Source: Alphaproteobacteria bacterium (GTDB taxonomy: Bacteria; Pseudomonadota; Alphaproteobacteria; RF32; CAG-239). From it: 64,000 bases of DNA. The DNA is taken from the NCBI GenBank assembly GCA_017465945.1, contig JAFTVD010000010.1, positions 55,774 to 119,773 of the forward strand, given 5' to 3'. Positions 51,617 to 58,938 of this stretch are shown one piece after another. Position 1 is the stretch's first letter, and the number at the start of each line of letters is the position of its first letter. Made by a program: the position numbers and the translations under genes. The notes beneath the pieces were generated by a model. It was not told the origin of the DNA, searched no databases, and worked only from the letters and a program-made list of their open reading frames with translations.

Positions 51617-51670
51617 ATCACAAATCCCTAATATTAAAATATGAAAACATTATAACACTAAAATACATTA

Positions 51671-51686
51671 TGTCAATAATTGGCAC
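51671..51686 (+). promoter_or_regulatory. WYL-box candidate 1
   Basis: TGTCAATAATTGGCAC, 80 bp before the ADP-ribosylglycohydrolase ATG. It is identical at 15 of 16 positions to the box at 54447-54462. It is imperfectly palindromic (TGtCAAtAaTTGgCA). Likely an operator or promoter element shared by both units. Confidence 0.65.
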
Positions 51687-51766
51687 AGATATTTTAAAAA
51701 GTATGGATTTTAAATATTTTTGTTGTTATCTTAAATTCAAACAAACAATAACAAAGGAGAAAATAT

Positions 51767-52573
51767 ATGGCTTATAAAGGAATACTTGGTGCAGTTGCAG
51801 GAGATATAATCGGTTCACGCTTTGAGTGGCGTAACTATAAAGCAAAAGATTTTGAGCTGTTTGGCAAATATTGTCATTTTACAGATGATTCTGTGATGAC
51901 AATAGCTGTTGCAAAAGCATTATTGGAGTGTAATGGTAATTATGAAAATTTAAGCGATAAAGCAATATCATCAATGCAACAAATCGGTAAATTATATCCT
52001 AGTGCCGGTTATGGTGGTAGTTTTTGTGCTTGGTTATTAAGTAATGATCCTAAGCCATACAATAGTTGGGGAAATGGTTCGGCAATGAGAGTAAGTGCTT
52101 GCGCTTATATAGCTCGTTCATTAGACGAAGCTATGGAACTTTCACATAAAGTAACTTGTATAACTCATAACCATCCAGAAGGTCTAAAAGGAGCAGAAGC
52201 AACAACTGTTGCAACATATATGGCATTACACGGCTCAACAAAAGAAGAGATTAGACAACACATTTTAGATAACTACTATAACATAGATTATACTCTTGAT
52301 GATATAAGGGATAGTTATCATTTTGATGTATCTTGCCAAGGAAGTGTTCCCCAAGCTTTGCAAGCCTTTTTTGAAAGTACAGACTATGAAGATGCAATTC
52401 GTAACGCAATCTCTATTGGTGGAGATAGTGATACAATTGCAGCAATAACCGGTGCTGTTGCCTGTGCATATTACGGAATGCCTAATGATATAAAAGAAAA
52501 AGCTTACGCAATCTTAACCCCACAATTAAAAGAAATCGTAGATATATTTGATACTCAAATAAAAGAGGCTTAA
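51767..52573 (+). CDS. ADP-ribosylglycohydrolase (DraG family)
   Basis: 268 residues. Metal-binding and catalytic blocks of the family: GAVAGDIIGSRFEW, CHFTDDSVMTIAVA, SWGNGSAMRVS, ITHNHPEGLKGAEA and the C-terminal IGGDSDTIAAITGAVACA. These enzymes remove ADP-ribose from proteins, RNA or small molecules using two Mg ions. Preceded by a WYL box and AAAGGAG. Together with the 2H phosphoesterase and a WYL regulator it forms an ADP-ribose/RNA-repair-like module. Confidence 0.93.
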   Translation: MAYKGILGAVAGDIIGSRFEWRNYKAKDFELFGKYCHFTDDSVMTIAVAKALLECNGNYENLSDKAISSMQQIGKLYPSAGYGGSFCAWLLSNDPKPYNSWGNGSAMRVSACAYIARSLDEAMELSHKVTCITHNHPEGLKGAEATTVATYMALHGSTKEEIRQHILDNYYNIDYTLDDIRDSYHFDVSCQGSVPQALQAFFESTDYEDAIRNAISIGGDSDTIAAITGAVACAYYGMPNDIKEKAYAILTPQLKEIVDIFDTQIKEA

Positions 52574-52574
52574 T

Positions 52575-52658
52575 ATGAAAATACTACTAAAACCAATTTT
52601 TAGTAATAATGCAAAAGAATATTCTTTACCATTGATGAATGCTAATCAATTTATATAA
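52575..52658 (+). pseudogene. possible truncated gene remnant
   Basis: An ATG one base after the ADP-ribosylglycohydrolase stop opens 27 codons (starting MKILLKPIFSNNAKEY, ending NANQFI) that stop inside the 3' end of the convergent PD-(D/E)XK gene. The tight coupling to the previous gene and the abrupt end suggest the first part of an operon gene cut off when the nuclease gene was inserted. It could also be chance. Confidence 0.3.
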
Positions 52659-53637
52659 ACTCACGTAGTTCATCAAAATCTTGTTTAATGGATTTTATAT
52701 CATTTATATCTATTGTCTTTTTTAAGATTATTAAACCTAATTTATCTTCTTTAACTTTTTTCCAAGCTTTATTTAAATCTTTGTTTTGGATTTTATTTTT
52801 TTCATTAATTAAACAATCTATAATATTTTGATTTTCCATTGTATTTAATTTTATATAATTATCGTGGTCTTCTTTTTTATATAGATGTTGTTTTAATACC
52901 ATTATAGGAGTTTTTCTAAAGATAATATAAATACCAAGTTGCCTATTATATGTTGCATCAAAATTATAAAAATGCTCCCATAATACTATATGAGATGTTC
53001 TTCCATTGGATCTAAACCAACTTATCTTGTTGATATCATTATTATCTTCTAAATGTGTGTATAGATAAGAAACAAGTTTATCCATATAAACATCTTGTTT
53101 TAACTTATTGTTTTTATCAAAATAATTAATATCGCTATGTATTACATTATAATCTTCTATTATTTTTTCTTTCTTCATATTTATAATTTGGTCATTTCCA
53201 TCATATGTATCTATAATTTCTTTAATTTCATCTATATCCAAAATAATAAAATCATTATATTTTTCTTCTAATTCTCTTTTTTCTTGATTGCTTGTAAACC
53301 CTGTTTTGAAATACACTATTTTAATATTTTCTTCTTTATATCCTCTAGATATTAAATCTTCATAATATCTCTTAATTTGTTTATTGTTTTCTTTACTATG
53401 AATTTTATCTTCAATTATTATGGCATAATTATTTGTTTTTATTAGAACATCAATATTATTATCTTGTTTTTCTATATCATTAATATCTTCATTTATTCCA
53501 ATTTTTTTAAGAAAACAATGGGCTAAATCATATTCTTTACTACCAATGCACTCTTTTTTTCCAAAGCACATTAAATAACAAATGAAGGCATCTTGGGATA
53601 ATTCACTTGTTGCATAGTCAAATATATTATTTCTCAT
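52651..53637 (-). CDS. PD-(D/E)XK nuclease-superfamily protein
   Basis: 328 residues. Core motif: NNIDVLIKTNNYAIIIEDKIHS, giving D63, E76-D-K78, the D...E-x-K pattern. QIKRYYEDLISRG follows, as in the PF14281-type nucleases, and the N-terminal NNIFDYATSELSQDAFICYL is the usual 'ELSQDAFICWL' start of that family. These are single-gene, probably defence-related nucleases. AAAGGAG precedes the ATG. The downstream end overlaps the remnant listed above. Confidence 0.8.
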   Translation of the reverse strand: MRNNIFDYATSELSQDAFICYLMCFGKKECIGSKEYDLAHCFLKKIGINEDINDIEKQDNNIDVLIKTNNYAIIIEDKIHSKENNKQIKRYYEDLISRGYKEENIKIVYFKTGFTSNQEKRELEEKYNDFIILDIDEIKEIIDTYDGNDQIINMKKEKIIEDYNVIHSDINYFDKNNKLKQDVYMDKLVSYLYTHLEDNNDINKISWFRSNGRTSHIVLWEHFYNFDATYNRQLGIYIIFRKTPIMVLKQHLYKKEDHDNYIKLNTMENQNIIDCLINEKNKIQNKDLNKAWKKVKEDKLGLIILKKTIDINDIKSIKQDFDELREFI

Positions 53638-53652
53638 AAATAACTCCTTTGT

Positions 53653-54369
53653 TTATAGTTCTCTTGTTTTTTTAGATGTCCTTGTATCTTCAGAATTACA
53701 TTTAAAGCAAGTAAATGATGAAACCACATTATAATCTTCATAGTTAACAACTCGCTTTTTATATTTGTTATATTGGGAAACATAACGAGTTTCTAATTCT
53801 CTTCGTTTAGAGCGATTTGTTTCTTTACTTAATGTCATAAAATAACTCATTTGGCTATGGCAATGAGGGCAGTTGAATTTTATTAAATAAATAAATGCAA
53901 CAAGAACATCAACTGAAATGGTTAAAACAATTAAAAAGCAAAAAAGAAAAACATCTGATAACGTTATTTCATTAAAATCTATTCCGTTTTTTAAGAAATC
54001 AGAATAAAAAGCAGGAATTTTAACATCAAATGAAAGGTCAAATTTTTTACAAATTATATTAAATAAAATAAAGCAAGCAAGAATACTTAAAAAAGAAAAC
54101 AATAAAGAAGATGATTTTCTTATTCCAAGTATAATGTATGAATACCAAACGTTGTCTATATCTTTATTTAGAATTTTCTTATTAACAAGATAAATAGAAG
54201 CAATTCGTAATGCCAATTTATTTAAAACAACTAGTATGAATATAAATCCCCATTGTAATTTTATTTTATCTTCTTCAACATCAGATATAAAATAAAATGA
54301 GCCAACAATAAGTAAGAATAAACATAAAACAACACTTAAAACATTTGCTTGATAATATTTAATATTCAT
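53653..54369 (-). CDS. membrane protein with a C-terminal zinc-ribbon-like region
   Basis: 238 residues. Four or five membrane helices in the first 170 residues. The cytoplasmic tail has CPHCHSQM and, about 50 residues later, FTCFKCNSED: two CxxC pairs that could bind one zinc. The tail also has a basic segment, SKETNRSKRRELETRY. It lies 15 bp upstream of the nuclease gene on the same strand, suggesting a two-gene unit. Family not recognised. Confidence 0.6.
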   Translation of the reverse strand: MNIKYYQANVLSVVLCLFLLIVGSFYFISDVEEDKIKLQWGFIFILVVLNKLALRIASIYLVNKKILNKDIDNVWYSYIILGIRKSSSLLFSFLSILACFILFNIICKKFDLSFDVKIPAFYSDFLKNGIDFNEITLSDVFLFCFLIVLTISVDVLVAFIYLIKFNCPHCHSQMSYFMTLSKETNRSKRRELETRYVSQYNKYKKRVVNYEDYNVVSSFTCFKCNSEDTRTSKKTREL

Positions 54370-54446
54370 ATCTTTCGTCCTAAAATTGATATGGTTATCA
54401 TACTAAAGAATATTTTTTTTGCAATATGTTATTAAAAATATGATAA

Positions 54447-54462
54447 TGTCAAAAATTGGCAC
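54447..54462 (+). promoter_or_regulatory. WYL-box candidate 2
   Basis: TGTCAAAAATTGGCAC, differing by one base from the box at 51671-51686 and at nearly the same distance (77 bp) from the following ATG. Confidence 0.65.
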
Positions 54463-54539
54463 TATTATTTTTTGAAATCTAGACATTTCTTCTTAATTAT
54501 TTATACTAATATCATAATATAATTTTAAGGAGATTTAAT

Positions 54540-54893
54540 ATGGAATATTTGGTGTTGTTTGGAATTTTTTATTTAATGCGTAAAATTTCATCATCAAAAA
54601 AGCCTGCACCACAAGCAATAAGTCCCAAAGATATAAAGGACTTAATCAATAAAGCGATATCGAAGAAAAAAAGGCTTCGCATTGGTTATGAATGTTATAA
54701 AAACGATATAGACCATACAATCGTATCAAATCGAGTTATTTTGCCATTAAAAATCGATAGCGGAGATAAGTTTGTTGGTAAAAAATATGACTTAAATGCA
54801 AACAAACTTTACTTAAATGCTTTTTGTGAATTACGAGATGAAGAACGTCACTTCCGTCTAGACCGCATAGTATCTGCAGAAATAGTTTGTTAG
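54540..54893 (+). CDS. small WYL-domain-like membrane protein
   Basis: 117 residues. A short N-terminal hydrophobic helix (MEYLVLFGIFYLM) is followed by a minimal WYL-like domain: KKRLRIGYECYKND, then VILPLKI, then LYLNAFCELRDEERHFRLDRI and a final VSAEIV. There is no HTH. Such a membrane-tethered WYL domain could sense the same ligand as the full regulator at 50663. AAGGAG precedes the ATG, and it is preceded by WYL box 2. Confidence 0.6.
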   Translation: MEYLVLFGIFYLMRKISSSKKPAPQAISPKDIKDLINKAISKKKRLRIGYECYKNDIDHTIVSNRVILPLKIDSGDKFVGKKYDLNANKLYLNAFCELRDEERHFRLDRIVSAEIVC

Positions 54894-54911
54894 TAAGAAA
54901 GGGGAGATATA

Positions 54912-54953
54912 ATGGAATATATCCAAGATGATATAAATTATCCTCTGAATTAA
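54912..54953 (+). CDS. 13-codon open frame with a strong ribosome site
   Basis: AAAGGGGAG followed at 5 nt by ATG and 13 codons (MEYIQDDINYPLN) then TAA, in the 74-nt gap between the WYL-like and HTH genes. Possibly a leader peptide, a coupling frame or a gene remnant; no decisive evidence. Confidence 0.3.
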   Translation: MEYIQDDINYPLN

Positions 54954-54967
54954 TAGGAAAGAATAGT

Positions 54968-55510
54968 ATGAATATACAAGTATTAAAAATAGTTGTCCAA
55001 AAATATTTAGATATAAATTTTATTGATGAAAAATCCAATGGATGTAAAAATAATAGATACATTTTGGATAAAATAATATCAAGAAAAAATGATTATGATG
55101 AGGATAAGGACATAGCTTTTTGCCAATCAGAAGTTATTTTAGAACCAGATTTGTTAAATTGTATGGAAGATACATTTTCTAAAACCCTTTTTAAACTCAT
55201 AAAGAGAAAGGGGATATTAGAAACTGATTGTTATAAAAATTCAAATTTAGATCGTAGATTATTTTCCAAAATAAGAAGTAACGACGACTATCAACCAAGA
55301 AAAAATACAGTATTTGCCTTAATTATAGGCTTAAAGCTTAATATGTATGAAGCAAAAATGCTATTAGAAAGCGCAGGATATTCAATATCCCATAGCATTA
55401 AAACTGATGTAATTATGGAATGTCTTATAAAGCATAAGGTTTATGATATTATAACAGTAAATGAGATATTATACTCTTTTAACTGCCCATTACTAGGTCA
55501 AACGTGCTAA
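54968..55510 (+). CDS. HTH-like protein with the macro-domain-associated C-terminal region
   Basis: 180 residues. The C-terminal ~110 residues run FSKTLFKLIKRKGILETDCY, NLDRRLFSKIRSNDDYQP, then KNTVFALIIGLKLNMYEAKM, an XRE-like helical domain, and end VNEILYSFNCPLLG. I know this region as a C-terminal extension of some macro-domain (ADP-ribose-binding) proteins and some stand-alone stress genes; here the macro domain is absent. The N-terminal 65 residues are unrecognised. Located between the WYL-like and vWA genes on one strand. Confidence 0.6.
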   Translation: MNIQVLKIVVQKYLDINFIDEKSNGCKNNRYILDKIISRKNDYDEDKDIAFCQSEVILEPDLLNCMEDTFSKTLFKLIKRKGILETDCYKNSNLDRRLFSKIRSNDDYQPRKNTVFALIIGLKLNMYEAKMLLESAGYSISHSIKTDVIMECLIKHKVYDIITVNEILYSFNCPLLGQTC

Positions 55511-55589
55511 AATGTCGCTTTTAATGCGACCAAAATATTGTAATTTTGGGTATACTTTTCTTATCATTAATTAACAGAAAGGAAATAAG

Positions 55590-56321
55590 ATGAGGAAAGT
55601 TGAACAAAAATACCCTATAACAGAAGTAATTTTTGTATTAGATAGAAGTGGCTCAATGGAAAAAGTTACCAATGATACAATTGGTGGGTTTAATTCTATG
55701 ATAAAAAAACAAAAACAAGAAGGAGTGGATGCCTTAGTCACAACAGTATTGTTTGATGATGAAATGAGTATTATTCACGATAGAATTAAAATAAAAGATG
55801 TTCCACTACTAACTAATAGAGAATATTATGCAAGGGGTACAACAGCATTACTGGATGCTGTTGGTAGCACAATAACACATATCAGTAATATCCATAAATA
55901 TGCAAGAAAAGAAGATGTACCAAGCAAAACTCTATTTGTGATAACAACAGATGGTTATGAGAATGCTAGTAGTAAATATACATTAACAAAAGTAAAATCT
56001 ATGATTGAAGAACAAAAAGATAATGGGTGGGAATTTTTATTTCTTGGAGCTAATATTGATGCAGTAGAAACAGCGTCTAAAATGGGGATCGCCAAAGAAT
56101 ACGCTGCAAATGTTATAAATGATAAGGAGGGTATAGCTACTACATACAGAGTAGTTTCAAATGCTGTTCTAGATTGTTTGATATCTCCAAGAGGCGCCAA
56201 ATTATCTAAAAAATGGAAAGAAGAATTAGAAAATGACTTAAAAAGAGGAGGGGGTTCTCCAAAAACTAATAACAAAGATGAAGAAGAAGAAGTTTATATT
56301 CCTGAGTTTTTAAGAAGATAA
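55590..56321 (+). CDS. von Willebrand factor A domain protein
   Basis: 243 residues. MIDAS motif VIFVLDRSGSM (D-x-S-x-S, 18-22), then ARGTTALLDAVG with the threonine, and FVITTDGYENAS with the aspartate: a complete metal-ion-dependent adhesion site. A short acidic tail (NNKDEEEEVYIPEFL) follows. No signal peptide, so it is cytoplasmic. It resembles TerY-like and other stress vWA proteins. GAAAGGA precedes the ATG. Confidence 0.9.
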   Translation: MRKVEQKYPITEVIFVLDRSGSMEKVTNDTIGGFNSMIKKQKQEGVDALVTTVLFDDEMSIIHDRIKIKDVPLLTNREYYARGTTALLDAVGSTITHISNIHKYARKEDVPSKTLFVITTDGYENASSKYTLTKVKSMIEEQKDNGWEFLFLGANIDAVETASKMGIAKEYAANVINDKEGIATTYRVVSNAVLDCLISPRGAKLSKKWKEELENDLKRGGGSPKTNNKDEEEEVYIPEFLRR

Positions 56322-56332
56322 ATTAGAGCAGG

Positions 56333-56400
56333 GAACTTAAAAAACATAAAATCATTAAATCCTTGAAAATATAGAAGTGAGGCAATTTCGTCTCGTTTAT
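56333..56400 (+). repeat. family-A intergenic element, partial copy (A4)
   Basis: Shares TCATTAAATCCTTGAAAA with the copy at 62201 (TCATCAAATCCTTGAAAA). A short GAGGC/GTCTC stem follows at the place where the larger copies have their long variable stem. The 3' flank of the family is not recognisable here. Confidence 0.5.
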
Positions 56401-56462
56401 TTTATGTTTGCATAATAGTTAAAAATGTGTTATACTAACAGCGTAAACAATAATTATAAACC

Positions 56463-56493
56463 CTTTCGGTTCTAAACGGAGCGAGACCGAAAG
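56463..56493 (+). repeat. hairpin before the GC-richer patch
   Basis: CTTTCGGT (56463-56470) and ACCGAAAG (56486-56493) form a perfect 8-bp stem with a 15-nt loop, 25 bp before the start of the next gene. It might be an RNA leader or a boundary element; no T-run follows. Confidence 0.45.
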
Positions 56494-56518
56494 TTAACGA
56501 TTGCTCTACATAATAATT

Positions 56519-57283
56519 ATGTTAGTATTAAACAAAGTCTTTACAGACAAAGAACAGAGACGTTTTTGTTGGGTAAATCCTGATGAAGTAACTAATGAAG
56601 GTGGTTTCATTACCAACATCGATGGTAAAGTAGTTGCCTTTATAAATGGTGAGAAAGTGAGAGTGCCGAAGGTACTTTATAACGAGGTAGGCAGACCATA
56701 CTACTACATTTCTAACTTGAAAGAGCTTGGAAACAAAATGGCAAGAAAGCACGGAGTGTGGAAGTGTAGCAAAAATCAGCCCATTCGAGTTTATAAAGTT
56801 GTAACTGAGGCTGATATCAAGAGTATCATCAACGGAGTACAGGAGGCTGCTGGTCTGACAGTAACAGAGGACACCTGCCTTGTGCAGAATATCATCGGAG
56901 GCGAATTCTATGTGCAGACAAAAGAGTATTTGAATGAGAATTATTCTTTAGTTCGCAGTGAGGGAATTTGTGATGTCTACGAATATACCGGTGATATCCA
57001 AGAGTGGACATATTGTGAAATCAATATTTTTGCTGCTCTTTGGGGAGGTATTCAGTTTCTGGCAACGCCAATGTTGAGGATTGACAATCCAAAAGATGTA
57101 TATGGATGTAACTATATCCGCTTTTGGGGAGACGATCAGACAGTTGGAACTCATGTGGTACTCGCATTCTTCCGTGCGTGTGGAACTCAATTTTTCTCCA
57201 CACCAATGGGGATGCCAGTTCGTGTGCAGAAGGCAACATTCAATCCACCAAAATCTCTGCTTCGACAGAAAAAATTTGCTTAA
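56519..57283 (+). CDS. unknown protein in a GC-richer patch
   Basis: 254 residues, family not recognised. There is no Shine-Dalgarno sequence before this ATG or before the alternative at 56501. Codon use (many GTG, CTG, GAG, GGC codons) and base composition are visibly richer in GC than flanking genes. Segments such as GGFITNIDGKVVAFINGE and SLVRSEGICDVYEYTGD suggest a beta-rich fold; QNIIGGEFYVQT and YGCNYIRFWGDDQ are conspicuous. No signal peptide. Probably acquired together with the DUF218 gene next door. Confidence 0.55.
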   Translation: MLVLNKVFTDKEQRRFCWVNPDEVTNEGGFITNIDGKVVAFINGEKVRVPKVLYNEVGRPYYYISNLKELGNKMARKHGVWKCSKNQPIRVYKVVTEADIKSIINGVQEAAGLTVTEDTCLVQNIIGGEFYVQTKEYLNENYSLVRSEGICDVYEYTGDIQEWTYCEINIFAALWGGIQFLATPMLRIDNPKDVYGCNYIRFWGDDQTVGTHVVLAFFRACGTQFFSTPMGMPVRVQKATFNPPKSLLRQKKFA

Positions 57284-57302
57284 TTTCTGTCAACTTAATT
57301 TT

Positions 57303-57325
57303 GAGCTCCTTCGGGAGCTCTTTTT
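57303..57325 (+). terminator. intrinsic terminator
   Basis: GAGCTCC (57303-57309), loop TTCG, GGAGCTC (57314-57320) and five Ts: a textbook terminator 20 bp after the unknown gene. Confidence 0.93.
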
Positions 57326-57334
57326 GTATAAAAA

Positions 57335-57420
57335 AAAAGTCACCATTTCTGACGACTTTTGAACTCTGGCTAGATGCGACTGAATCTGCGAGCTAAAATT
57401 TTGATTTATTTAACTTATGG
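57335..57420 (+). repeat. family-B intergenic element, copy B1
   Basis: A stem AAAAGTC/GACTTTT (57335-57360) is followed by GAACTCTGGCTAGATGCGAC, then AATCTGCGAG and an AT-rich tail ending TTTAACTTATGG. The stem and ACTTTTGAACTCTGGCT are shared with B2 (58779); GGCT, CGAC and CAATCTGCGAG-like segments are shared with B3 (62336). Confidence 0.7.
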
Positions 57421-57440
57421 AGGCAAAAAACAGAGAAGGT

Positions 57441-57477
57441 ATAAAAATTGTCCCATCTGCAATCTACAGATGGGACA
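57441..57477 (-). terminator. terminator of the DUF218 gene
   Basis: GTCCCATCTG and CAGATGGGAC form a perfect 10-bp stem with a 7-nt loop (57450-57476). On the minus strand it is followed by AATTTTTA, 20 bp past the DUF218 stop. Confidence 0.88.
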
Positions 57478-57496
57478 GGGATTTAGTGGGGGATAT

Positions 57497-58453
57497 CTAT
57501 TTTAGATTATACGGAAATTTTGGTTCCGCATAAATAGGTTCTCCTCCAGAAGTTTCACAACTCCAGCCATGGCAACCATTCCAATTGCGTGGAGTATATC
57601 CAACTATTTCTGTTGGGATCCACCTATTCAGAATTCGGTCGCCCGGACCAACCAATTTTTCAGTTTCAAGTATGCTGGCGAATTTTCTGATCTCATTGTC
57701 GAGATCTTTGCGCATTTTCGCTTTCTTCTGTTTTATGGCAAAATAGAGCCTTAAAAACTGGAAATAAGACTTTATCGTCTTTTTAGGAAGCTTAAGACGA
57801 AAGTTTTTCTCCAGTAGTTCAGCCGCTGCTCTTACCTCATCTGAAACCATAAAATTTATTGGTTCCTGAAACGTTCCAGCATATCCTTCACATCTGTTTA
57901 ATATGCTAGCAAGCTCATGATAGAGCATTTCTCCATCACAAATTCCTTTACCGTTGTACAATCTCATGACCTCATCGAGTGATTGCTCGATTACAAAGTA
58001 ATAAGATTTTAATTCAGGAGCTTGTTTGGCTTGAGTTCTTTCTAGTCTCAGGCTCAAACGTTGAGTCACACACCAAAGTGTTATATCGGTTTCTTTGCTA
58101 TTCTTAGCAACAGCAAGAACGTTATCACCGGTGTTTCTGCCTTCTCCAAGGATGGATATCCTTTTTGAAGAGATACCTAATTTACTTGCTACGTGTGCAA
58201 GCAATTCTGCTTCACTTTTGGCATGGGTATGTTTGCTCATTAACCCCTTACCCCCTACACAAATTATTTGAGGGCAATATCCGTGAGTTTTACGTATTTC
58301 ATAGAACATACGTGCTGCCCACATAGCTGATGTTGCATCATCGTCTATAGCAACAATTTGTGTTGCTTTGACAATTTTACCATCAACAAAGCAATTTGTT
58401 TTTGCCTTAAGTTCAGCGTGAACTTTTTCGGCTGCCGATTTGAATTTTTTCAT
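57497..58453 (-). CDS. DUF218 (YdcF-like) protein with extension
   Basis: 318 residues. Residues about 30-140 match DUF218/YdcF: IVAIDDDATSAMWAARMFYE, IICVGGKGLMSKHTHAKSEAE and ISILGEGRNTGDNVLAVAKN, corresponding to the family's GG...T.AE and E..S.nT.eN motifs (here GRNTGDN). The C-terminal 150 residues are an unrecognised helical extension. No Shine-Dalgarno before the ATG and raised GC relative to the flanks, as for the unknown gene at 56519, with which it converges. Confidence 0.7.
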   Translation of the reverse strand: MKKFKSAAEKVHAELKAKTNCFVDGKIVKATQIVAIDDDATSAMWAARMFYEIRKTHGYCPQIICVGGKGLMSKHTHAKSEAELLAHVASKLGISSKRISILGEGRNTGDNVLAVAKNSKETDITLWCVTQRLSLRLERTQAKQAPELKSYYFVIEQSLDEVMRLYNGKGICDGEMLYHELASILNRCEGYAGTFQEPINFMVSDEVRAAAELLEKNFRLKLPKKTIKSYFQFLRLYFAIKQKKAKMRKDLDNEIRKFASILETEKLVGPGDRILNRWIPTEIVGYTPRNWNGCHGWSCETSGGEPIYAEPKFPYNLK

Positions 58454-58570
58454 AAATGTTAATATTAATTATATTTATAATTTTTAATTGAACAAGTTCA
58501 GTATATCACATTTTTAAGATGATAGCAATACTAATTTATAGTCTTTAATGCCAGTAGATTATCTTTATGC

Positions 58571-58690
58571 TCAAAAATGGCTGAAATTAGCTAAGTTATT
58601 GAAAAATATAGAAGTTAGTTCGAAGATGTTGTAAAACAAGCCTTCAAAATATATTCATCTTCGAACTGGCTTAAGTGCTTGTAAAATAAC
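58571..58690 (+). repeat. family-A intergenic element, copy A1
   Basis: Starts TCAAAAATGGCTGAAATT, then a TTGAAAAATA tract. A 12-bp perfect inverted repeat AGTTCGAAGATG (58617-58628) with CATCTTCGAACT (58656-58667) follows around a 27-nt loop. The flank GGCTTAAGTGCTTGTAAAATAA ends it. The loop differs completely from that of copy A2, while stem position, loop length and 3' flank agree. Confidence 0.7.
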
Positions 58691-58750
58691 AAACTTCTCT
58701 TAGCTTTGCGAGGGTTTACCCAAAGCAAAGGTTAGTTGTTCGCGTAAGTA

Positions 58751-58767
58751 GGAAAACTTTGTTTTCC
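58751..58767. repeat. short hairpin
   Basis: GGAAAAC-TTT-GTTTTCC, a 7-bp stem between the A1 and B2 elements. It has no T-run and stands in a stretch without genes. Confidence 0.4.
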
Positions 58768-58778
58768 GTAGCGACGCA

Positions 58779-58868
58779 AAAAGTCGCCACCTCAAGCGAC
58801 TTTTGAACTCTGGCTGGAGTGAGCTTGCGGTTTTCGAGGTAAAATAATGATTGTTTTAACTTATGGTT
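58779..58868 (+). repeat. family-B intergenic element, copy B2
   Basis: Stem AAAAGTCGC (58779-58787) with GCGACTTTT (58796-58804), then GAACTCTGGCTGGAG, a degenerate middle, TCGAGGTAAAAT, and TTTAACTTATGG. The stem is two base pairs longer than in B1 with matched changes on both sides. Confidence 0.7.
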
Positions 58869-58938
58869 GTCAGGAAGATGTTAATTTGAAAAAAACACAA
58901 TCAAACTCATTTAAAAGATATAATGAGAGCCAAATAAT

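Noticed and set aside
51681..51700. Sigma-54 promoter (TGGCAC at the -24 position)
   Set aside because: Both boxes contain TGGCAC, but at the -12 position there is TTTT instead of TTGC, and no sigma-54 activator is nearby; an operator fits better.
57124..57396. Overlapping open frames ending in FELWLDATESAS
   Set aside because: They lie inside the 254-residue gene and end in the B1 element; the shared peptide-like tail reflects the repeated DNA, not a protein.
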